This document shows positions 43,621-55,027 of a stretch of 64,000 nucleotides of DNA, one piece after another. Positions within the stretch are counted from its first letter, which is position 1, and each line of letters opens with the position of its first letter. The notes under the pieces are model-generated. The model was not told the origin of the DNA and did not search any database. It saw only the letters and a list, made by a program, of their open reading frames with translations. Source of the stretch: Rikenellaceae bacterium (GTDB lineage: Bacteria; Bacteroidota; Bacteroidia; Bacteroidales; Rikenellaceae); the NCBI GenBank assembly GCA_015059905.1, contig SUZN01000006.1:62001-126000 (forward strand), written 5' to 3'. Both the position numbers and the translations under genes were made by a program.

Positions 43621-43708
43621 TATATTTGGATGCTCTCAATGTGTATAACGTTTACACTGAGGGCATTAGCGGGATAGTCAAAGCCCGTTTTTGAGGGGTG
43701 CGCACCCC
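43621..43708 (+). promoter_or_regulatory. rpoB leader: possible -7 box, hairpin and palindrome
   Basis: TATATTTG at 43621-43628 matches a -7 box, though without a good upstream box. It is followed by a hairpin (ATGCTCTCAATGTGTA / TACACTGAGGGCAT, 43630-43666) and the perfect 14-bp palindrome GGGGTGCGCACCCC (43695-43708), 38 nt before the rpoB ATG. They may control rpoBC separately from the ribosomal genes. Confidence 0.45.
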
Positions 43709-43746
43709 TTTGAGTACTCAAAACGTTTTAACAAAACTGATTTAAG

Positions 43747-46700
43747 ATGTCCGCATCAAAACAACAAAGAATTAGCTTCTCTACGCTTAAGAACAGGGTT
43801 CCTTATCCCGACTTGCTGGAGGTACAGCTTAAATCATTCCGAGATTTCTTCCAGATGGACACCACAGCCGAGAACCGCAAGAATGAGGGTCTTTACAAGG
43901 TGTTCCAGGAGAATTTCCCCATCACCGACACACGAAACAATTTCGTACTTGAGTTTATCGACTACTATATCGACCCACCCCGTTACTCTATCGAGGAGTG
44001 TTTGGAGCGTGGTCTGACTTATAGTGTACCCCTCAAGGCGAAGCTCAAGCTCTACTGCACCGACGAGGAGCACGAGGATTTCGATCAGGTAGTGCAGGAT
44101 GTGTACTTCGGTACAATCCCATATATGACTGATCGAGGTACCTTCGTATTCAACGGCGCGGAGCGTGTTGTTGTGTCGCAGTTGCACCGTTCACCAGGCG
44201 TATTCTTCGGTCAGAGTATGCATACCAATGGTACAAAGCTCTACTCGGCTCGTATCATCCCATTCAAGGGTTCTTGGATCGAGTTTGCTACCGACATCAA
44301 CAATGTGATGTACGCCTACATTGATCGTAAAAAGAAGTTGCCTGTAACCACTCTGTTGCGTGCCATCGGTTTCGAGGCAGACCAGCAGATTCTTGAGATC
44401 TTCGACCTCGCAGATGAGATCAAGGTTACGAAGTCTAACTTGAAGAAGGCGGTAGGTCGCAAGCTTGCGGCTCGTGTTCTCTCAAGCTGGGTAGAGGATT
44501 TCGTGGATGAGGATACAGGTGAGGTAGTCTCTATCGAGCGTAACAATGTGATTGTTGATCGTGAGGTGGAGCTTACCGAGGATCATATCGACGCTATCAT
44601 CGAGAGTGGCACAAAGACAATCCTTTTGCACAAGGAGAATGCTTCAGGTATCGACTTCTCGATTATATACAATACACTTCAGAAAGACCCATGTAACTCG
44701 GAGAAGGAGGCGGTTGTTTATATCTATAGACAGCTGCGCGCTTCGGAGCCACCCGATGAGGCTACGGCTCGTGACGTAATCGACAAGCTCTTCTTCTCGG
44801 ATAAGCGTTACGATTTGGGTCAGGTAGGTCGCTACCGTATCAATACCAAGCTTGGTCTTGATATCGACCCAGCGATTCGTATCTTGACACGCGAGGATAT
44901 CATCGAGATCATCAAGTATCTCATCCAGCTTATCAACTCAAAGGCGGAGGTAGATGATATCGACCACCTCTCTAACCGTCGTGTTCGCACGGTGGGTGAG
45001 CAGTTGGCAAACCAGTTCTCGGTAGGTTTCGTGCGTATGGCTCGTACCATCCGTGAGCGTATGAATGTGCGTGACAATGAGGTCTTTACGCCAGTGGATT
45101 TGATTAACGCCAAGACTTTGTCGAGCGTTGTGAACTCGTTCTTCGGAACAAGCCAGCTCTCACAGTTTATGGACCAGATCAACCCACTTGCCGAGATTAC
45201 TCACAAACGTCGTCTTTCAGCCCTGGGTCCTGGTGGTCTTTCACGTGACCGCGCAGGTTTCGAGGTGCGAGACGTACACTATACACACTACGGTCGATTG
45301 TGTCCAATCGAGTCTCCTGAGGGCCCTAACATCGGTCTGATTTCATCGTTGTGTGTATATGCAAAGATTTCAGATATGGGCTTCATTGAGACCCCTTACC
45401 GTACGGTAGAGAATGGTAAGGTCGATCTCGACAACAGCCACATCAAATACTACTCTGCCGAGGCGGAGGATGGTCATATCGTAGCGCAGTCTAACGAGCA
45501 GGTGGATGACGAGGGTAACTTCCTCAATCCTGACCGTATCAAGGCTCGTGAGGGTGCCGACTTCCCTGTTGTTACAGACCAGGAGGTTACCCTTATGGAC
45601 GTTGCTCCTAACCAGATCGCCTCTATCGCAGCGAGCTTGATTCCATTCCTTGAGCACGACGATGCTAACCGTGCGTTGATGGGATCTAACATGATGCGCC
45701 AGGCAGTACCATTGGTAACATGTGAGTCGCCTATCGTCGGTACAGGTATCGAGAAGGAGATGATCACCGACAGCCGCATCCAGATCGTTGCCGAGGGCAA
45801 TGGTGAGGTTGTGTTTGCCGATGCTACCAAGATTCAGATTAAGTATGAGCGTACGGAGGATGAGAAGATCAGCTCATTCAAGCCAGAGGTTACCACTTAT
45901 GAGTTGCCTCGCTACCGCCGTACAAACCAGAATACTACCGTTACGTTGAAGCCTACCGTTCTCACAGGCGACTATGTGACTACAGGTCAGATTTTGACCG
46001 AGGGTTACTCTACGCAGAATGGCGAGTTGGCGTTGGGTCGTAACCTCAAGGTGGCGTTCATGCCATGGAAGGGTTACAACTTCGAGGATGCAATTGTTAT
46101 CTCGGAGCGTATCCAGCGTGAGGATATCTTCACTTCGGTACACGTTGATGAGTATATTATGGAGGTTCGTGACACCAAGCGCGGTGTTGAGGAGCTTACA
46201 TCAGATATTCCTAACGTGAGCGAGGATGCAACCAAGGATTTGGACGCAAACGGTATCATCCGCATAGGTGCTAATGTTCACCCAGGCGACATCCTGATTG
46301 GTAAGATTACACCAAAGGGTGAGAGCGACCCATCACCAGAGGAGAAGCTCTTGCGTGCTATCTTCGGTGACAAGGCGGGTGATGTTAAGGATGCTTCACT
46401 CAAGGCACAGCCTTCATTGCATGGTGTTGTTATCGACACTAAGCTCTACTCTCACTCACAGAAGGAGGGCAAGAAGAGCAAGGCGGCCGAGAAGTTGCAG
46501 CTTGAGCAGATCGACCAGAAGTTCGCCAAGGAGATTGCAGAGCTTACCAAGGTATTGGTAGCGAAGCTCTGGAAGATTGTCGAGGGTAAGGTTGTGAACT
46601 CTGTTGTGGATTACTTCGGCGTGGAGCTCTACTCTGCTGGTCAGAAGTTCACTATCAAGATGTTGGAGGATATCGCATCACACAACATCGACGACAAGAC

Positions 46701-47604
46701 AGGCGTTGTATCGGGTTACCTTAACCTGGGCAGCTGCAAGTGGACAGGCGACGAGCACGATGATCAGTTGATTGCCGACACTATCAACAACTACACTATC
46801 GAGTGGAAGAAGGCTGATGCACGCACAAAGCGTGAGAAGTATAACTTCACCAACGGTGATGAGCTTCCAACATCAGGCGTTATCCAGATGGCGAAGGTAT
46901 ATATCGCCAAGAAGCGTAAGTTGAAGGTAGGTGATAAGATGGCGGGTCGTCACGGTAACAAGGGTATCGTAGCCAAGGTTGTACGCGACGAGGATATGCC
47001 ATTCTTGGAGGATGGTACAATCGTGGATATCTGCTTGAACCCATTGGGTGTGCCTTCACGAATGAACTTGGGTCAGATCTATGAGACTGTACTCGGTTGG
47101 GCAGGTAAGGAGTTGGGCTTGAAGTTCGCTACTCCTATCTTCGATGGTGCATCACTCGAGCAGATCAACGAATATACAGCGAAGGCAGGCGTGCCTCGTA
47201 GCGGTCGTTGCTACCTCTACGATGGTGGTACAGGCGAGAAGTTTGACCAGCCAGCAACGGTGGGTGTTATCTATATGTTGAAGCTCGGTCATATGATCGA
47301 CGATAAGATGCACGCCCGTTCTATCGGTCCATACTCACTCATCACACAGCAGCCACTCGGTGGTAAGGCACAGTTTGGTGGTCAGCGTTTCGGTGAGATG
47401 GAGGTTTGGGCATTGGAGGGCTTCGGCGCAGCCAATATCCTTCAGGAGATTCTTACAATCAAGTCAGACGATGTTATGGGTCGTGCCAAGGCATACGAGG
47501 CTATCGTTAAGGGTGACAACCTCCCACGTCCAGGTGTTCCAGAGGCGATGAACGTATTGCTTCACGAGTTGCGTGGTTTGGCTCTGTCGGTTAAACTTGA
47601 GTAA
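43747..47604 (+). CDS. rpoB: DNA-directed RNA polymerase subunit beta
   Basis: The catalytic beta subunit, 1285 residues. It begins [20 protein letters not shown]. Landmarks are the rifampicin-region [40 protein letters not shown] and [12 protein letters not shown], then [16 protein letters not shown] and the C-terminal [20 protein letters not shown]. Residues in the rifampicin pocket read as wild type (S-Q-L-S-Q-F-M-D-Q and H-K-R-R). Codon use is highly biased. Confidence 0.99.
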   Translation: MSASKQQRISFSTLKNRVPYPDLLEVQLKSFRDFFQMDTTAENRKNEGLYKVFQENFPITDTRNNFVLEFIDYYIDPPRYSIEECLERGLTYSVPLKAKLKLYCTDEEHEDFDQVVQDVYFGTIPYMTDRGTFVFNGAERVVVSQLHRSPGVFFGQSMHTNGTKLYSARIIPFKGSWIEFATDINNVMYAYIDRKKKLPVTTLLRAIGFEADQQILEIFDLADEIKVTKSNLKKAVGRKLAARVLSSWVEDFVDEDTGEVVSIERNNVIVDREVELTEDHIDAIIESGTKTILLHKENASGIDFSIIYNTLQKDPCNSEKEAVVYIYRQLRASEPPDEATARDVIDKLFFSDKRYDLGQVGRYRINTKLGLDIDPAIRILTREDIIEIIKYLIQLINSKAEVDDIDHLSNRRVRTVGEQLANQFSVGFVRMARTIRERMNVRDNEVFTPVDLINAKTLSSVVNSFFGTSQLSQFMDQINPLAEITHKRRLSALGPGGLSRDRAGFEVRDVHYTHYGRLCPIESPEGPNIGLISSLCVYAKISDMGFIETPYRTVENGKVDLDNSHIKYYSAEAEDGHIVAQSNEQVDDEGNFLNPDRIKAREGADFPVVTDQEVTLMDVAPNQIASIAASLIPFLEHDDANRALMGSNMMRQAVPLVTCESPIVGTGIEKEMITDSRIQIVAEGNGEVVFADATKIQIKYERTEDEKISSFKPEVTTYELPRYRRTNQNTTVTLKPTVLTGDYVTTGQILTEGYSTQNGELALGRNLKVAFMPWKGYNFEDAIVISERIQREDIFTSVHVDEYIMEVRDTKRGVEELTSDIPNVSEDATKDLDANGIIRIGANVHPGDILIGKITPKGESDPSPEEKLLRAIFGDKAGDVKDASLKAQPSLHGVVIDTKLYSHSQKEGKKSKAAEKLQLEQIDQKFAKEIAELTKVLVAKLWKIVEGKVVNSVVDYFGVELYSAGQKFTIKMLEDIASHNIDDKTGVVSGYLNLGSCKWTGDEHDDQLIADTINNYTIEWKKADARTKREKYNFTNGDELPTSGVIQMAKVYIAKKRKLKVGDKMAGRHGNKGIVAKVVRDEDMPFLEDGTIVDICLNPLGVPSRMNLGQIYETVLGWAGKELGLKFATPIFDGASLEQINEYTAKAGVPRSGRCYLYDGGTGEKFDQPATVGVIYMLKLGHMIDDKMHARSIGPYSLITQQPLGGKAQFGGQRFGEMEVWALEGFGAANILQEILTIKSDDVMGRAKAYEAIVKGDNLPRPGVPEAMNVLLHELRGLALSVKLE

Positions 47605-47639
47605 TAATAGTAGGTATAATAAATAAAGAGATTTGTAAT

Positions 47640-50600
47640 ATGGCAATTAAAGATAATAACAAGCAACACGGTTACAGCCACATCTCGATAGGTCTGGCAT
47701 CTCCAGAGGAGATTCTGGCGCAGTCGAGTGGTGAGGTGTTGAAGCCCGAGACAATCAACTATCGTACCTACAAGCCAGAGCGTGATGGTCTCTTCTGCGA
47801 GCGCATCTTCGGTCCTGTGAAGGATTACGAGTGCCATTGCGGTAAGTACAAGCGTATCCGTTATAAGGGTATCGTCTGCGACCGATGCGGTGTGGAGGTA
47901 ACAGAGAAGAAGGTACGTCGTGAGCGTATGGGTCACATCTCGTTGGTTGTGCCTGTGGTTCACATCTGGTACTTCCGTTCTCTGCCATCAAAGATTGGCT
48001 ATCTGTTGGGCATTCCAACCAAGAAGTTGGAGTCTATCATCTACTACGAGCGTTACGTTGTGTTGAACGCAGGTGCTGCTGCCGAGCAGGGTATCGAGCG
48101 TTTGCAGACTCTCGCCGAGAAGGAGTATCTCGACGTTTTGAACTCTTTGCCAGCAGGCAACCAGGCACTCGCTGACGATGATCCAAACAAGTTCGTAGCG
48201 AAGATGGGTGGTGAGGCTATCTATGAGCTTTTGCAGAAGGTGGATTTGGACTCTATGTCATACGCCCTGCGTCACAAGGCTTCGACAGAGACCTCACAGC
48301 AGCGTAAGAGCGAGGCTCTGAAGCAGTTGAACGTCATCGAGTCGTTCCGCGCATCGAAGGGTCTGAACAAGCCAGAGTGGATGGTGCTGAATGTTATTCC
48401 AGTCATTCCACCAGAGTTGCGTCCATTGGTACCACTGGATGGTGGTCGTTTCGCAACATCTGACCTCAATGACTTGTATCGTCGCGTGATTATCCGTAAC
48501 AACCGTCTGAAGCGACTCATCGAGATCAAGGCTCCAGAGGTTATCCTGCGTAACGAGAAGCGTATGTTGCAGGAGGCTGTCGATTCATTGTTCGACAACT
48601 CACGTAAGAGCAATGCCGTGAAGAACGAGTCAAACCGTCCTTTGAAGTCATTGAGTGACTCACTCAAGGGTAAGCAGGGTCGTTTCCGTCAGAACCTTTT
48701 GGGTAAGCGTGTCGATTACTCTGCACGTTCGGTTATCGTCGTAGGTCCAGAGCTCAAGATGCACGAGATGGGTATTCCAAAGGATATGGCGGCAGAGCTT
48801 TACAAGCCATTCGTTATCCGCAAGCTCATCGAGCGTGGTATCGTTAAGACTGTTAAGTCAGCAAAGAAGATTATAGACCGTAAGGATCCTGTTATCTGGG
48901 GTATCCTGGAGAACGTGATCAAGGGTCACCCAGTATTGATGAACCGTGCCCCAACCCTTCACCGTTTGGGTATCCAGGCGTTCCAGCCAAAGCTCATCGA
49001 GGGTAAGGCAATGCAGCTTCACCCATTGGCTTGTACTGCGTTCAACGCCGACTTCGATGGTGACCAGATGGCGGTGCACTTGCCACTTGGCAACGCCGCA
49101 ATCCTTGAGGCGCAGATTTTGATGCTCGGTTCACACAACGTCCTCAATCCAGCCAACGGTGCGCCTATCACGGTGCCATCGCAGGATATGGTCTTGGGTC
49201 TGTACTACATCACCAAGCCACGTCCAGGTGCGAAGGGTGAGGGTCTGGTGTTCTACGGTCCCGAGGAGGCTATCATCGCCTACAACGAGAAGCGTGCCGA
49301 GCTGCACGCAACGGTTAAGTGTGTAGTTCGCGATGTGGATGAGAACGGCAACGCGTTTGAGGAGTTGAAGGAGACCACTATCGGTCGTATCCTCTTCAAT
49401 CAGGTTGTGCCCGAGGAGGTTGGTTACATCAACACCGTCTTGACAAAGAAGTCATTGCGCGATATCATCGCCGTAGTCTTGAAGAAGGCTGGTGCTGATA
49501 AGGTGGCTAACTTCTTGGATGATATTAAGAATATGGGTTACCGTATGGCGTTCCAGGGTGGTCTGTCGTTTAACCTCGATGCTGTGTTGATTCCTGACTC
49601 AAAGCAGGAGCTCGTACAGGAGGGTTATGCCAAGGCAGATGCCATTATGGACGACTATAATATGGGTCTTATCACCAACAACGAGCGATATAACCAGATT
49701 ATCGACGTGTGGACAAATATCAACAACAAGCTGACAAAGCAGGTTATTGATACATTGATTAAGGACCAGGATGGTTTCAACCCAGTATATATGATGCTTG
49801 ACTCTGGTGCCCGAGGTTCGAAGGAGCAGATTCGTCAGCTCTCTGGTATGCGTGGTCTGATGGCAAAGCCACAGAAGTCAGGTGTTGAGGGTGGTCAGCA
49901 GGTTATCGAGAACCCTATCCTCTCTAACTTTAAGGAGGGTCTTTCGGTGCTTGAGTACTTTATCTCTACTCACGGTGCTCGTAAGGGTTTGGCCGATACC
50001 GCGTTGAAGACTGCCGATGCAGGTTACTTGACACGTCGTTTGGTGGATGTAGCACAGGATGTTATCATCAATGAGGACGATTGCGGCACGTTGCGTGGTC
50101 TGACAGCTACGGCTATCAAGCGTAACGACGATGTTGTTCAGTCACTCTACGACCGTATCTTGGGTCGTACAGCTCTGAACGATATTATCCACCCACTTAC
50201 AGGTGAGGTTATCTGCGCCGCTGGTGAGGAGATTACCGAGCAGATTGCCGAGGCTATCGACAAGTCGCCATTGGAGTCTGTTGAGATTCGTTCGGTTCTT
50301 ACCTGTGAGGCACGTCGTGGCGTGTGTGCGAAGTGTTACGGACGTAACCTCGCGACAGCACGTATGGTACAGAAGGGTGAGGTTGTAGGTGTCATCGCAG
50401 CACAGTCTATCGGTGAGCCAGGTACACAGCTTACTCTGCGTACGTTCCACGTCGGTGGTGTTGCGGGTGGTTCAACCGTTGAGACAAACGTAGTATCGAA
50501 GTATGAGGGTCGTCTGGAGATTGACGAGTTGCGTACCATCAAGGGCAAGGCTGCCAATGGCGAGCCAGCCGAGATTGTTATCTCACGTCAGTCGGAGTTC

Positions 50601-51899
50601 CGCATCGTGGATCCAAAGACCGAGATTGTACTCTACACTCACGCACTGCCTTACGCATCAACACTCTTTATGCATGATGGTGCCGAGGTTAAGAAGGGCG
50701 ACTTGATTTGCGAGTGGGATCCATATAACGCCGTTATCATCGCCGAGACCGAGGGTAAGGTTGCTTACGAGAGCATCATCGAGGGTGTAACATACCGTGA
50801 TGAGCGTGACGAGCAGACAGGTCTTTCGGAGAAGGTGGTTATCGAGTCGAAGGACCGTACCAAGAACCCTGTTATCCACATTCAGAACAAGGAGGGTGAG
50901 GACATCAAGTCATACAACTTGCCTGTTACGGCTCACATCATCGTTAAGGACAACGCCAAGATTAAGGCGGGTGATATCCTTATCAAGATTCCACGTGCCG
51001 TAGGTAAGGGTGGTGGCGATATCACGGGAGGTCTGCCTCGTGTTACAGAGCTCTTCGAGGCTCGTAACCCATCTAACCCAGCTATCGTATCGGAGATTGA
51101 TGGTGAGGTTACATTCGGTAAGATCAAGCGTGGTAACCGTGAGGTTATCATCACATCAAAGCAAGGTGACGTATGTAAGTATTTGGTGCCACTGTCACGT
51201 CAGATTGTTGTTCAGGAGAACGACTATGTGAAGGCAGGTATGCCTCTGTCGGATGGTGCTACAACACCAAGCGATATCCTCCGCATCTTGGGTCCAACAA
51301 AGGTTCAGGAGTACATCGTGAACGAGGTACAGGAGGTTTACCGTATGCAGGGTGTGAAGATCAACGACAAGCACTTTGAGGTTATCGTTCGTCAGATGAT
51401 GAGCAAGGTGAAGATTGAGGATCCAGGTGATTCACGCTTCTTCGAGGATCAGATCGTCGATAAGTGGGAGTTTATGGATGTGAACGACGAGCTCTACGAC
51501 AAGGTTGTTGTCGAGGATGCTGGCGACTCACAGAACGTACAGCCTGGTCAGATTATCTCACTTCGCAAGTTGCGTGACGAGAACTCATCGCTCAAGCGTC
51601 GTGATATGAAGCTTGTAAAGGTGCGTGACATCGTACCTGCAACCTCTAACCAGGTGCTTCAGGGTATCACACGTGCGGCATTGCAGACATCGAGCTTCAT
51701 CTCGGCTGCATCGTTCCAGGAGACTACCAAGGTCTTGAACGAGGCTGCAATCCAGGGTAAGATCGATCCACTGGAGAACTTGAAGGAGAACGTTATCTGC
51801 GGTCACTTGATCCCAGGTGGTACAGGTCTTCGCGACTACGACAACTTGGTTGTAGGTTTGAAGTCTGACCTCGCCGAGTTGGGTGCTCAGGCAGAGTAA
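47640..51899 (+). CDS. rpoC: DNA-directed RNA polymerase subunit beta'
   Basis: The beta' subunit, 1419 residues, with the catalytic [15 protein letters not shown] magnesium motif. The N-terminal zinc ribbon is [20 protein letters not shown], and the second zinc site includes [17 protein letters not shown]. The trigger-loop region is [20 protein letters not shown]. It starts 35 nt after rpoB and is the last gene of the super-operon, followed by a strong terminator. Confidence 0.99.
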   Translation: MAIKDNNKQHGYSHISIGLASPEEILAQSSGEVLKPETINYRTYKPERDGLFCERIFGPVKDYECHCGKYKRIRYKGIVCDRCGVEVTEKKVRRERMGHISLVVPVVHIWYFRSLPSKIGYLLGIPTKKLESIIYYERYVVLNAGAAAEQGIERLQTLAEKEYLDVLNSLPAGNQALADDDPNKFVAKMGGEAIYELLQKVDLDSMSYALRHKASTETSQQRKSEALKQLNVIESFRASKGLNKPEWMVLNVIPVIPPELRPLVPLDGGRFATSDLNDLYRRVIIRNNRLKRLIEIKAPEVILRNEKRMLQEAVDSLFDNSRKSNAVKNESNRPLKSLSDSLKGKQGRFRQNLLGKRVDYSARSVIVVGPELKMHEMGIPKDMAAELYKPFVIRKLIERGIVKTVKSAKKIIDRKDPVIWGILENVIKGHPVLMNRAPTLHRLGIQAFQPKLIEGKAMQLHPLACTAFNADFDGDQMAVHLPLGNAAILEAQILMLGSHNVLNPANGAPITVPSQDMVLGLYYITKPRPGAKGEGLVFYGPEEAIIAYNEKRAELHATVKCVVRDVDENGNAFEELKETTIGRILFNQVVPEEVGYINTVLTKKSLRDIIAVVLKKAGADKVANFLDDIKNMGYRMAFQGGLSFNLDAVLIPDSKQELVQEGYAKADAIMDDYNMGLITNNERYNQIIDVWTNINNKLTKQVIDTLIKDQDGFNPVYMMLDSGARGSKEQIRQLSGMRGLMAKPQKSGVEGGQQVIENPILSNFKEGLSVLEYFISTHGARKGLADTALKTADAGYLTRRLVDVAQDVIINEDDCGTLRGLTATAIKRNDDVVQSLYDRILGRTALNDIIHPLTGEVICAAGEEITEQIAEAIDKSPLESVEIRSVLTCEARRGVCAKCYGRNLATARMVQKGEVVGVIAAQSIGEPGTQLTLRTFHVGGVAGGSTVETNVVSKYEGRLEIDELRTIKGKAANGEPAEIVISRQSEFRIVDPKTEIVLYTHALPYASTLFMHDGAEVKKGDLICEWDPYNAVIIAETEGKVAYESIIEGVTYRDERDEQTGLSEKVVIESKDRTKNPVIHIQNKEGEDIKSYNLPVTAHIIVKDNAKIKAGDILIKIPRAVGKGGGDITGGLPRVTELFEARNPSNPAIVSEIDGEVTFGKIKRGNREVIITSKQGDVCKYLVPLSRQIVVQENDYVKAGMPLSDGATTPSDILRILGPTKVQEYIVNEVQEVYRMQGVKINDKHFEVIVRQMMSKVKIEDPGDSRFFEDQIVDKWEFMDVNDELYDKVVVEDAGDSQNVQPGQIISLRKLRDENSSLKRRDMKLVKVRDIVPATSNQVLQGITRAALQTSSFISAASFQETTKVLNEAAIQGKIDPLENLKENVICGHLIPGGTGLRDYDNLVVGLKSDLAELGAQAE

Positions 51900-51934
51900 C
51901 GAACAGAAAGGTGGGGTAGCCCCACGATATATTG

Positions 51935-51974
51935 AAAAGATAGCTCAACCGAAAGGTTGGGCTATCTTTTTTTT
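51935..51974 (+). terminator. Terminator after rpoC
   Basis: The stem AAGATAGCTCAACC / GGTTGGGCTATCTT with a GAAA loop is followed by T8. A small hairpin (GTGGGG / CCCCAC, 51911-51925) comes first. Confidence 0.93.
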
Positions 51975-52003
51975 GGAATTTTGAATTTGGCGGTGTATCT
52001 TTG
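51972..52003 (+). promoter_or_regulatory. Promoter of tRNA-Arg and argF'
   Basis: TTTG (51972-51975), a 20-nt spacer and TATCTTTG (51996-52003). The upstream box lies inside the T-run of the rpoC terminator. Confidence 0.78.
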
Positions 52004-52031
52004 TGCTTGTTGTTTTTCAGCGACAGGATTT

Positions 52032-52103
52032 GGCTCTATAGTTCAAGGGATAGAACGAGGGTTTCCTAAACCCTAAATTCGCGTTCGAGTCGCGGTGGAG
52101 CTA
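52032..52103 (+). tRNA. tRNA-Arg (anticodon CCT)
   Basis: Acceptor GGCTCTA pairs with TGGAGCT (two wobbles), anticodon stem AGGGT / ACCCT with loop TTCCTAA, T-arm CGTTCGAGTCGCG. It ends 16 nt before the carbamoyltransferase start, so it is probably processed from a shared transcript. Confidence 0.9.
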
Positions 52104-52119
52104 CATATATTTGGATATT

Positions 52120-53085
52120 ATGAAGGTATTTCGTAGTGTAAAGGATTTGGGCAATCTTCAGGAGGCACTTCAGGAGGCTATGGAGATTAAGGCCGACCGT
52201 TTTAAGTATCAGGAGTTGGGCAAGAATAAGACCGCACTCTTGATTTTTTTTAACAATAGTTTGCGTACCCGCCTCAGCACACAGAAGGCTGCTATGAACC
52301 TGGGTATGAATGTCATTGTGCTCGATGTCAATCAGGGTGCGTGGAAGCTCGAGACCGAGCGTGGCGTTGTGATGGATGGCGACAAGAGTGAGCATCTGCT
52401 GGAGGCTATCCCCGTTATGGCGAGCTACTGCGACATTATCGGTGTGCGCTCGTTTGCTACATTTGAGAGCCGCGAGGATGACTACAATGAGAAGATTTTG
52501 GAGCAGTTCATCCAATACTCGGGCAAGCCAGTATTCTTTATGGAGAGTGCTACGGTGCACCCTTTGCAATCGTTTGCCGACCTTATCACTATCGAGGAGT
52601 ATAAGGAGCGCAAGCGACCCAAGGTTGTGCTTACCTGGGCACCACACCCAAAGGCTTTGCCACAGGCTGTGCCTAACTCGTTTGCCGAGTGGATGAATGC
52701 TGCCGATGTTGATTTTGTGGTTACTCACCCCGAGGGTTATGAGCTTGACCCACAGTTTGTTGGCGATGCGAAGGTGGAGTACGACCAGATGAAGGCATTT
52801 GAGGGCGCCGACTTCATCTATGCCAAGAATTGGAGCTGTCCAGGCGTGACACGTCCAGAGGATTATGGCAAGGTCTTGTCAAAGGATATGAGTTGGACAG
52901 TTAGCGAGCGACAGATGGCGGTGACCAACAACGCGCACTTTATGCACTGCCTGCCCGTGCGTCGTAATATGATTGTGACAGACGATGTTATTGAGTCTCC
53001 ACGCTCTCTGGTTATCCCCGAGGCTGCCAATCGTGAGATTTCGGCTACGGTAGTATTAAAGCGAATGCTTGAATCATTAAAGTAG
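52120..53085 (+). CDS. argF': N-succinylornithine carbamoyltransferase (ArgF')
   Basis: This enzyme carbamoylates N-succinyl-L-ornithine in the Bacteroidota arginine pathway. The 321-residue chain has the carbamoyl-phosphate loop FFNNSLRTRLSTQ, MESATVHPLQSFADL, the SOTCase-typical LDVNQGAWKLETERG and the C-terminal FMHCLPVRRNMIVTDD. At the position that separates succinyl- from acetyl-ornithine enzymes (Pro90 in Bacteroides fragilis, Glu92 in Xanthomonas), this protein has Ser90 (DGDKSEHLLE). A serine there is compatible with succinyl use. Start at ATG 52120; a TTG 9 nt upstream is less likely. Confidence 0.9.
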   Translation: MKVFRSVKDLGNLQEALQEAMEIKADRFKYQELGKNKTALLIFFNNSLRTRLSTQKAAMNLGMNVIVLDVNQGAWKLETERGVVMDGDKSEHLLEAIPVMASYCDIIGVRSFATFESREDDYNEKILEQFIQYSGKPVFFMESATVHPLQSFADLITIEEYKERKRPKVVLTWAPHPKALPQAVPNSFAEWMNAADVDFVVTHPEGYELDPQFVGDAKVEYDQMKAFEGADFIYAKNWSCPGVTRPEDYGKVLSKDMSWTVSERQMAVTNNAHFMHCLPVRRNMIVTDDVIESPRSLVIPEAANREISATVVLKRMLESLK

Positions 53086-53127
53086 AAGTTGCCTAAAAAT
53101 ACATCTTTTTATACAACTTCTAAAAAA

Positions 53128-53172
53128 ATGTGGTTGTCTCAACTTAATTTGTTGGACAACCACGTTTATTTT
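53128..53172 (+). terminator. Terminator after argF'
   Basis: The stem GTGGTTGTC / GACAACCAC with a 16-nt loop is followed by GTTTATTTT. Confidence 0.75.
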
Positions 53173-53176
53173 CCCC

Positions 53177-53215
53177 GTCATTGCGAGGAGGACTTTAGTC
53201 CGACGTGGCAATCTC
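53177..53215. repeat. Second copy of the REP-like repeat arm
   Basis: GTCATTGCGAGGAG, then GACTTTAGTCC, then CGACGTGGCAATCTC: the same two blocks as at 1714-1747 with a different self-complementary centre (GGACTTTAGTCC). A weaker inverted counterpart may lie at about 53310-53333 (read backwards, CGTCATTCC...GAATCTC). Confidence 0.7.
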
Positions 53216-53338
53216 CTTTGTGCTGTTAATCACTTTTGCAAATGTACTATTTCACAAAGGTAGATTCCATTCATTTCCGATTTCTCTCAATTATCTTTTT
53301 TGAATGTCACGAGATTCGGAAATGTGGAATGACGTATA

Positions 53339-53674
53339 TTATTTTGTGTAGTGTTTGATTTGAGAGGCTTTATATTTACCCTCAAACTCCTCTTTGCCGT
53401 TCTTGTCGTATGAGAAACAAGTGATAAGTCCTTCCGCATCAATCTCTTTTACAATCATAATGCGATTTGCAGGTGGATAAATAACGGTCTGCCCAGCTTC
53501 AAACACATTTTCAGTAACAGGGTTTGTATTTGGTGCGATTTGTTGAGGTGGTGTAACTTTGATAAAATAGTTTTTTAACTCTCTCACATCATTGCACATT
53601 CCCCAGACTTTGAAGAATAGGATAATGCAAAGAATTGCATACACCAATGTGGCTAAAATGATAATTACTTCCAT
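53339..53674 (-). CDS. Hypothetical small membrane-anchored protein (111 aa)
   Basis: Family not recognised. An N-terminal membrane helix (about 3-24, VIIILATLVYAILCIILFFK) is followed by a Pro/Asn-rich linker (TPPQQIAPNTNPVT) and a small beta-rich domain (about 58-111) reading FEAGQTVIYPPANRIMIVKE and ending KYKASQIKHYTK. The C-terminal part could be a small barrel sensing or binding something on the cytoplasmic face. It follows the sialidase-fold gene by 43 nt on the same strand and is bordered downstream by the REP-like repeat. Confidence 0.7.
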   Translation of the reverse strand: MEVIIILATLVYAILCIILFFKVWGMCNDVRELKNYFIKVTPPQQIAPNTNPVTENVFEAGQTVIYPPANRIMIVKEIDAEGLITCFSYDKNGKEEFEGKYKASQIKHYTK

Positions 53675-53717
53675 AAATAATAATGTTTAAATTTATAACT
53701 ATTTTACAACATCTTTT

Positions 53718-54764
53718 CTACTTCCTGAAATTCGACATCGGAATCTTCGCCAAGTAGATTGAAGGGTTACCGCCCTCGTGCCCCGAGTAGTAGCTAATCC
53801 ACAGCTCGTCACCTACGGTGATGATGCCAGGGTAGCCGTTGTCGCCACCTGATGGCAGGCAAATGACCTCTTCGAAGAAGCCGTTATTCTTACCCATATA
53901 TACACAAGTCTTTGCAGCGCCAGGCACTGTTGTGTTGCGTGATGACATCACGATGCGGTTGTCATCAAGGAAGATAAAGTCGGGACCGCCAAGTGCCATG
54001 CCCATCTTCTTCCACTCCCACTCGGTGTATGGAGCCTTGCTCACGCCCCACCAGCCTCGGTAGTCGCCCGCCTCGCGGCGTACCATAACAGCCATACGTC
54101 CGTCTGGCATGAAGCGTACGGTACTCTCGTTGGGGTAGCAGTCGATTTTGAACTTTGTGATAACATCGTATTTCTTGCCGTCTATGGTCTTTACCAGCCA
54201 CACCTCGTTGCCGCTGGTGTCGCCCTCGGGTGCTTTGTTGTAGCTTACGGCGTAGCCCACGCCATCGTGCCACGTCACACGCCATATCCAGTCGCGCTTC
54301 GATGTCATCTTCTTGTCGAGCACCGCAGGCTCTGGGTCGGTAAAGGTCTTACCGTCAGAGGTGTACATCACGTGAGGTATGCACTCTTTCAACTCGCGAT
54401 TGCGATATACCGAGCCACCTATGTTTACCAACATTCTGCCGTCAGGCATAACCGACAATTTTGGGTCACGCAAATCAACGCCCTCCTTGCCGATAAATGC
54501 CACCGACTCCCACTTCACGCCATCGTCCGAAGCGAGAATTCTCACCTTACCCTCTGCCTTGCCGTTCTTGTCAAAGATGTGGCTCTCACCCTCGCGGAAC
54601 GAGCAGTAGTAGCGACCATTGAAACGCACGAGTGATGAGAAGGCGCAATGCTTCACGCCATCGCCCCATAATTTCTCTACCGAGTAGCTAATCTGTTGAG
54701 CCGAAACGGGCATAATTGACAACATTGCCACGATGCCAATCATAATTATACGCAGACTTTTCAT
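53718..54764 (-). CDS. Sialidase-fold exported protein (348 aa)
   Basis: The signal MKSLRIIMIGIVAMLSIMPVSAQ directs export. The mature chain reads as a six-bladed propeller of the exo-sialidase superfamily: FNGRYYCSFREGES, RILASDDGVKWESV (an Asp-box-like turn with Ala for Ser), DLRDPKLSVMPDGRMLVNIG, CYPNESTVRFMPDGRMAVMV and GYPGIITVGDELWISYYSGH. The Arg/Asp/Glu pattern suggests a glycoside hydrolase, but a full sialidase triad and an FRIP motif are not clear, so the substrate may not be sialic acid. It has its own promoter (54811-54818) and is divergent from gdhA. Confidence 0.78.
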   Translation of the reverse strand: MKSLRIIMIGIVAMLSIMPVSAQQISYSVEKLWGDGVKHCAFSSLVRFNGRYYCSFREGESHIFDKNGKAEGKVRILASDDGVKWESVAFIGKEGVDLRDPKLSVMPDGRMLVNIGGSVYRNRELKECIPHVMYTSDGKTFTDPEPAVLDKKMTSKRDWIWRVTWHDGVGYAVSYNKAPEGDTSGNEVWLVKTIDGKKYDVITKFKIDCYPNESTVRFMPDGRMAVMVRREAGDYRGWWGVSKAPYTEWEWKKMGMALGGPDFIFLDDNRIVMSSRNTTVPGAAKTCVYMGKNNGFFEEVICLPSGGDNGYPGIITVGDELWISYYSGHEGGNPSIYLAKIPMSNFRK

Positions 54765-54810
54765 AGTAATAATTTGTAAGTTTTTTTATAAATTTAGGTT
54801 ATTCTTTCAA

Positions 54811-54818
54811 CAAAGATA
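54811..54818 (-). promoter_or_regulatory. -7 box of the sialidase-fold gene
   Basis: TATCTTTG on the minus strand, 47 nt before the ATG. No clear -33 box. Confidence 0.55.
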
Positions 54819-54957
54819 GTAAAAAATGTTAAAAATAACGAATAAACAGCCTAAAATATACCTAAAAGTGTAATAGAGCGATATTGCATAAAAATCGAGG
54901 AAAAGCCACAAAAATGAGTTTTGTATGCAAAAAAGTTTAATTTTTATTTAAGATTAG

Positions 54958-54988
54958 TTTGCATTATTAATAAATTTTATTAACTTTG
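54958..54988 (+). promoter_or_regulatory. Promoter of gdhA
   Basis: TTTG (54958-54961), exactly 19 nt, TAACTTTG (54981-54988): a textbook Bacteroidota promoter 39 nt before the start. The rest of the 263-nt intergenic region is AT-rich with no gene. Confidence 0.88.
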
Positions 54989-55027
54989 TCACAGATTTTT
55001 AGTTTAATTTAACTTTTTGAATAGGTT

